DNA of 64,000 nt from Halomonas qaidamensis (lineage in GTDB: Bacteria > Pseudomonadota > Gammaproteobacteria > Pseudomonadales > Halomonadaceae), in assembly GCF_025917315.1 (NCBI RefSeq), contig NZ_CP080627.1, positions 1,922,001 through 1,986,000 on the forward strand, written 5' to 3'. Shown here piece by piece: positions 61,089-64,000 of this stretch (positions are counted from its first letter, which is position 1; each line of letters opens with the position of its first letter). Under the pieces are notes generated by a model. It saw only the letters and a program-made list of their open reading frames with translations, was not told where the DNA came from and did not search any database. The position numbers and the translations under genes are program-made.

Positions 61089-61823
61089 GTGCTCTCCAAT
61101 ATTCGCATCGTACTAGTGCAAACCTTCCACCCAGGCAACATTGGCGCTACCGCTCGCGCGATGAAAACCATGGGCTTATCTGAGCTCATCTTGGTTAATC
61201 CCCGGGCGTTTCCTGATGACGAAGCAACTCGCATGGCCGCAGGTGCAACGGATGTGCTTGAACATGCCCGTTGTGTAAGCAGCCTTGAAGAGGCAGTTAG
61301 TGATTGCGTACAAGTGGTGGGGGCGAGTGCAAGGCTCCGCAGCCTGCCGCTCCCGCATTTTGATGAACCCGATGACATGGCGCAGCAAGTGATTGAGAAC
61401 GCCACACAAGCGCCGGTTGCGCTGGTGTTCGGACGCGAGCGTTCAGGCCTCACTAACGATGAGATACGCTGCTGCACACACCAGGTAAGTATCCCAGCCA
61501 ACCCTGAATACGGTATTTTAAATCTCTCCCAGGCGGTACAAATTTTAGCCTATGAAGTGCACCGCGCTTGGCGTAGGCGCGACGATAGCGCCTTCATTTA
61601 TCAACGCCCGATTGAAGCTACGCCACCTAGCCGCGAGCAGTTTTTACACTTTCAAGACCACCTTGGACGTTTGATGCAGCAAAGTGGCTTTCTAACTCAG
61701 CCTCATGCTCGCACGGAAGAGCAGCTTCAGGCGCTGTTTGCTCGCGCACAGCCCAGCCGTAAGGAACTCTCCTTACTTCGTGGCCTGCTCAGCGCTTTTG
61801 AAACGCATTTACCTAAGCAGTAG
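61089..61823 (+). CDS. trmJ: tRNA (cytidine/uridine-2'-O-)-methyltransferase TrmJ
   Basis: 244 residues. SPOUT fold: NIRIVLVQTFHPGNIGATARAM (start), VFGRERSGL (motif 2), and ILNLSQAVQILAYEV (trefoil-knot motif 3). It methylates position 32 in the anticodon loop. TrmJ often precedes suhB or cysE/iscR, which are not seen. It ends in a shared hairpin with the antiporter gene. Confidence 0.95.
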   Translation: MLSNIRIVLVQTFHPGNIGATARAMKTMGLSELILVNPRAFPDDEATRMAAGATDVLEHARCVSSLEEAVSDCVQVVGASARLRSLPLPHFDEPDDMAQQVIENATQAPVALVFGRERSGLTNDEIRCCTHQVSIPANPEYGILNLSQAVQILAYEVHRAWRRRDDSAFIYQRPIEATPPSREQFLHFQDHLGRLMQQSGFLTQPHARTEEQLQALFARAQPSRKELSLLRGLLSAFETHLPKQ

Positions 61824-61840
61824 TTACAGTTTTAACGTAA

Positions 61841-61867
61841 AGAAGGGCAGCTCATAGCTGCCCTTCT
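61841..61867. terminator. Bidirectional terminator between trmJ and the antiporter gene
   Basis: AGAAGGGCAGCT pairs perfectly with AGCTGCCCTTCT over a three-base loop. Confidence 0.85.
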
Positions 61868-61898
61868 GTTGGTCTGCAAGAAAACTGTGAAAAAGCGC

Positions 61899-63245
61899 CT
61901 ATAGCGACATTGCTGCCAGCCACCCAAATGCAATCAGCGGTACGTTGTAATGCAAAAAGGTAGGCACCACGCTGTCCCACATATGATCATGCTGGCCGTC
62001 CACATTTAACCCAGACGTGGGCCCCAGCGTAGAATCAGACGCTGGCGAGCCAGCGTCGCCCAGTGCAGCTGCAGTACCTACTAGCACCACCGTTGCCATC
62101 GGCGAGAAGCCAAACTGTACCGCTAATGGAACAAAAATCGCCGCGATAATAGGAATGGTCGAAAACGATGAGCCAATTCCTAGGGTAATAAACAAGCCCA
62201 CTAGCAGCATCACGAGCGCCGCCAAACCGCGGTTATCACCAAATAGTTCAAACGCACCTGCCACTAGCGAGTCAATGGCCCCTGTCGCCTTCATGACTTC
62301 TGCAAAACCAGCTGCTGAAATCATAATAAAGCCGATCAACGCCATCATGCGCATACCGCTGGTAAAGAGATCATCCGCTTCACGCCACTTAAAAATACCG
62401 CCCAGCGACAGCAAGCCAATCCCCACTAGCCCACCCACAATCATAGAACCGGTATAAAGCTGCAGCCCTAGTGCGGCTACAATCGCCACACCCGACATCA
62501 CAAGCCCAAATGTATGAGGCTTTGCAGGCGTGTGGCCTTGGTGAGCATTCGTCGCCACAAGGTCTTTACTGGTGTATTCGCGCTGTCCACGGTAGCTGAA
62601 AAAAAGTGCTACGAGTAAGCCAATCGCCATGCCACCTACCGGAATAGCCATTGCCATGGGCACCATGCCCCGGGTAATTTCCAAGCCTAGCGACTCGCCA
62701 GCGCTATTTAAATTCGCCAGCAGAATATCATTTAGAAAGATCGCGCCGAATCCTACTGGTAGTAGCATATAGGGGGCAGTTAACCCAAAGGTGAGCGCAC
62801 AAGCCACGGCGCGCCGATCAAGCTGAAGGCGATTCATCACCACTAATAGCGGTGGTATCAGTACGGGGATAAACGCAATATGCACAGGAATGGCATTTTG
62901 CGATGAAATAGCCACCAAGAGCACAGCAACAAGCAAAAACACTTTTACTCTCGCTTGATGTGCTGCGGTGGCTTCTTTCCCCAGCATCGTAATTAGCCGA
63001 TTTGCCAGCATATCGGGAAGCCCCGAACGGGAAATAGCCACCGCAAAGGCTCCAAGAGTGGCATAAGCAAGGGCTACTTGCGCGCCTCCACCAACACCAT
63101 CATTGAAAGCACTAAGCGTTTCATCCAGTGATAAACCGCCAACTAATCCCCCTACTAACGCCCCAACAACAAGCGCAAATACCACGGATACCCGAGCAAG
63201 CGAAAGTGCCACCATGACTAGCACAGCAAGAATTACCGCGTTCAT
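61899..63245 (-). CDS. Na+/H+ antiporter-family permease
   Basis: 448-residue membrane protein with 11-12 predicted helices. It has the pattern of the Na_H_antiporter family, with two inverted halves, for example [11 protein letters not shown] and [24 protein letters not shown] (about 395-418). Relatives are annotated as sodium/proton antiporters or amino acid permeases (YuiF-like); the substrate cannot be told. In a halophile a sodium role is plausible, but that is inference. It reads away from ackA. Confidence 0.8.
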   Translation of the reverse strand: MNAVILAVLVMVALSLARVSVVFALVVGALVGGLVGGLSLDETLSAFNDGVGGGAQVALAYATLGAFAVAISRSGLPDMLANRLITMLGKEATAAHQARVKVFLLVAVLLVAISSQNAIPVHIAFIPVLIPPLLVVMNRLQLDRRAVACALTFGLTAPYMLLPVGFGAIFLNDILLANLNSAGESLGLEITRGMVPMAMAIPVGGMAIGLLVALFFSYRGQREYTSKDLVATNAHQGHTPAKPHTFGLVMSGVAIVAALGLQLYTGSMIVGGLVGIGLLSLGGIFKWREADDLFTSGMRMMALIGFIMISAAGFAEVMKATGAIDSLVAGAFELFGDNRGLAALVMLLVGLFITLGIGSSFSTIPIIAAIFVPLAVQFGFSPMATVVLVGTAAALGDAGSPASDSTLGPTSGLNVDGQHDHMWDSVVPTFLHYNVPLIAFGWLAAMSL

Positions 63246-63398
63246 GAAAATTCCCAGTAAGATAAGTGAGTGAGCTTACAAAAGCTGGGGATTCTATCAG
63301 ATCAGTGGTTTCTCGGTAGCGGTAATCACTATAGAAATAGCAACAATCACAATGTCTAACGTCGCACGTGTCGCCTCTGACACCAGGGGACTGGCTGG

Positions 63399-64000
63399 TT
63401 AATCTGCTTTGTTAAGAAGCGTTAGGCAATCAATGGCAATCACGCGCTCTTCATCCGTTGGTATCACCCAAACACCGACACCACTGTCCGCTGCAGAAAT
63501 ACAAATAGCATTATGATGATTCGCCTGCTCATCAAGCTGCATGTCAAGCCACTCACACTGCGCCACAATACGCGCACGCACAGCGGCGGCATGTTCGCCA
63601 ATCCCCGCCGTAAACACTAATTGGTCAAGCCCACCAAGCGCCCCAGCTAAGCTGGCAATTTCCCGCGCGGCTCGATAGCAATAAAGCTCAACAGCTTCTT
63701 CAGCCTCGGGAGCATCACTTGCAAGTAACTCGCGCATATCACTACTGATACCTGAAACACCCAACAGGCCTGATTGCTTATATAAGAGTGACGACACTTC
63801 CTCGACACTCATTTTTTCCTGACCAATTAAGTGCAGCACCAACCCAGGATCCAACGTACCGGAACGTGTGCCCATCGGCAGACCATCAAGTGCAGTAAAG
63901 CCCATAGTTGAAGCGATACTGACGCCATCACGGATAGCGCACAGACTGGCACCATTACCCAAGTGCGCAACGATCACTCGCGAACGAGGTGCATTTTTAG
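63399..64000 (-). CDS. ackA: Acetate kinase, C-terminal part (5' end beyond the window)
   Basis: About 200 C-terminal residues are present; the reading frame stays open to the right edge, so the gene starts outside the window. HLGNGAS (phosphate-binding), GTRSGTLDPGL, and VFTAGIGEHAAAVR are ackA signatures. A GTG at 63977 inside the frame would cut the family core and is not the start. It converts acetate and ATP to acetyl phosphate. pta often neighbours it, but is not visible here. Confidence 0.95.
   Translation of the reverse strand, partial: KNAPRSRVIVAHLGNGASLCAIRDGVSIASTMGFTALDGLPMGTRSGTLDPGLVLHLIGQEKMSVEEVSSLLYKQSGLLGVSGISSDMRELLASDAPEAEEAVELYCYRAAREIASLAGALGGLDQLVFTAGIGEHAAAVRARIVAQCEWLDMQLDEQANHHNAICISAADSGVGVWVIPTDEERVIAIDCLTLLNKAD

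Overview
The window is a contiguous stretch of housekeeping chromosome from a gammaproteobacterium, most likely Halomonadaceae (Halomonas/Vreelandella type). This rests on Pseudomonas-like and Halomonas-like gene orders (pheA, a fused tyrA-aroA, cmk and rpsA in one direction; metG followed by rsxABCDGE and nth; accB-accC-prmA-dusB-fis-purH; fxsA-groES-groEL), an MvaT-family nucleoid protein in place of classical H-NS, and generally acidic proteins. The assignment is from recognised protein families and was not tested by a database search. No insertion sequence, prophage or CRISPR array was seen.

Layout. 1-3.4 kb: end of a gene (probably coaE), yacG, a Tus-family replication-terminator protein preceded by a Ter-like site, a small protein resembling the MvaT oligomerisation region, about 1 kb without genes but with a 13-bp tandem repeat, and mvaT. 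3.4-13.8 kb, all minus strand: rpsA, cmk, tyrA-aroA, pheA, serC, gyrA and a thioesterase. This is a compact aromatic amino acid, serine and replication block with overlapping ends. 13.9-18.8 kb, plus strand: rdgC, a glycerolipid acyltransferase, a small unknown protein and metG. 18.8-27.5 kb: a CHASE4-GGDEF diguanylate cyclase translationally coupled to the six-gene Rnf/Rsx electron-transport operon, then nth and a beta-carbonic-anhydrase-like protein. 27.5-35.2 kb: a homologue of tRNA-queuosine mannosyltransferase (minus), then a signalling module made of a single-domain response regulator, a membrane PAS/DnaQ-exonuclease fusion, a 67-residue membrane protein and a sodium/solute-symporter histidine kinase, facing a DUF294-type nucleotidyltransferase.

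35.2-44 kb: hlyU-like, argG, rnt, PPi-dependent phosphofructokinase (pfp) preceded by two perfect hairpins, a phosphatase/kinase fusion with both catalytic sites degenerate, inorganic pyrophosphatase and dsbD. 44-50.2 kb: accBC, prmA, dusB, fis, purH. 50.2-58 kb: a succinate-semialdehyde dehydrogenase, folE, a secreted unknown protein, srkA, comF-like, tRNA-Leu(UAG), two envelope proteins of unknown function and a FabG-like reductase. 58-64 kb: fxsA, groESL with a sigma-32-type promoter, trmJ, a Na+/H+ antiporter-family protein and the 3' part of ackA, which runs off the right edge.

How the parts connect: most of the window is core metabolism and information processing. The most interesting parts are the Tus/Ter-like pair at the left end, the doubly degenerate phosphatase-kinase, the symporter-kinase module with its membrane exonuclease, the cyclase coupled to Rnf, the queuosine mannosyltransferase homologue, and the beta-CA-like protein beside nth.
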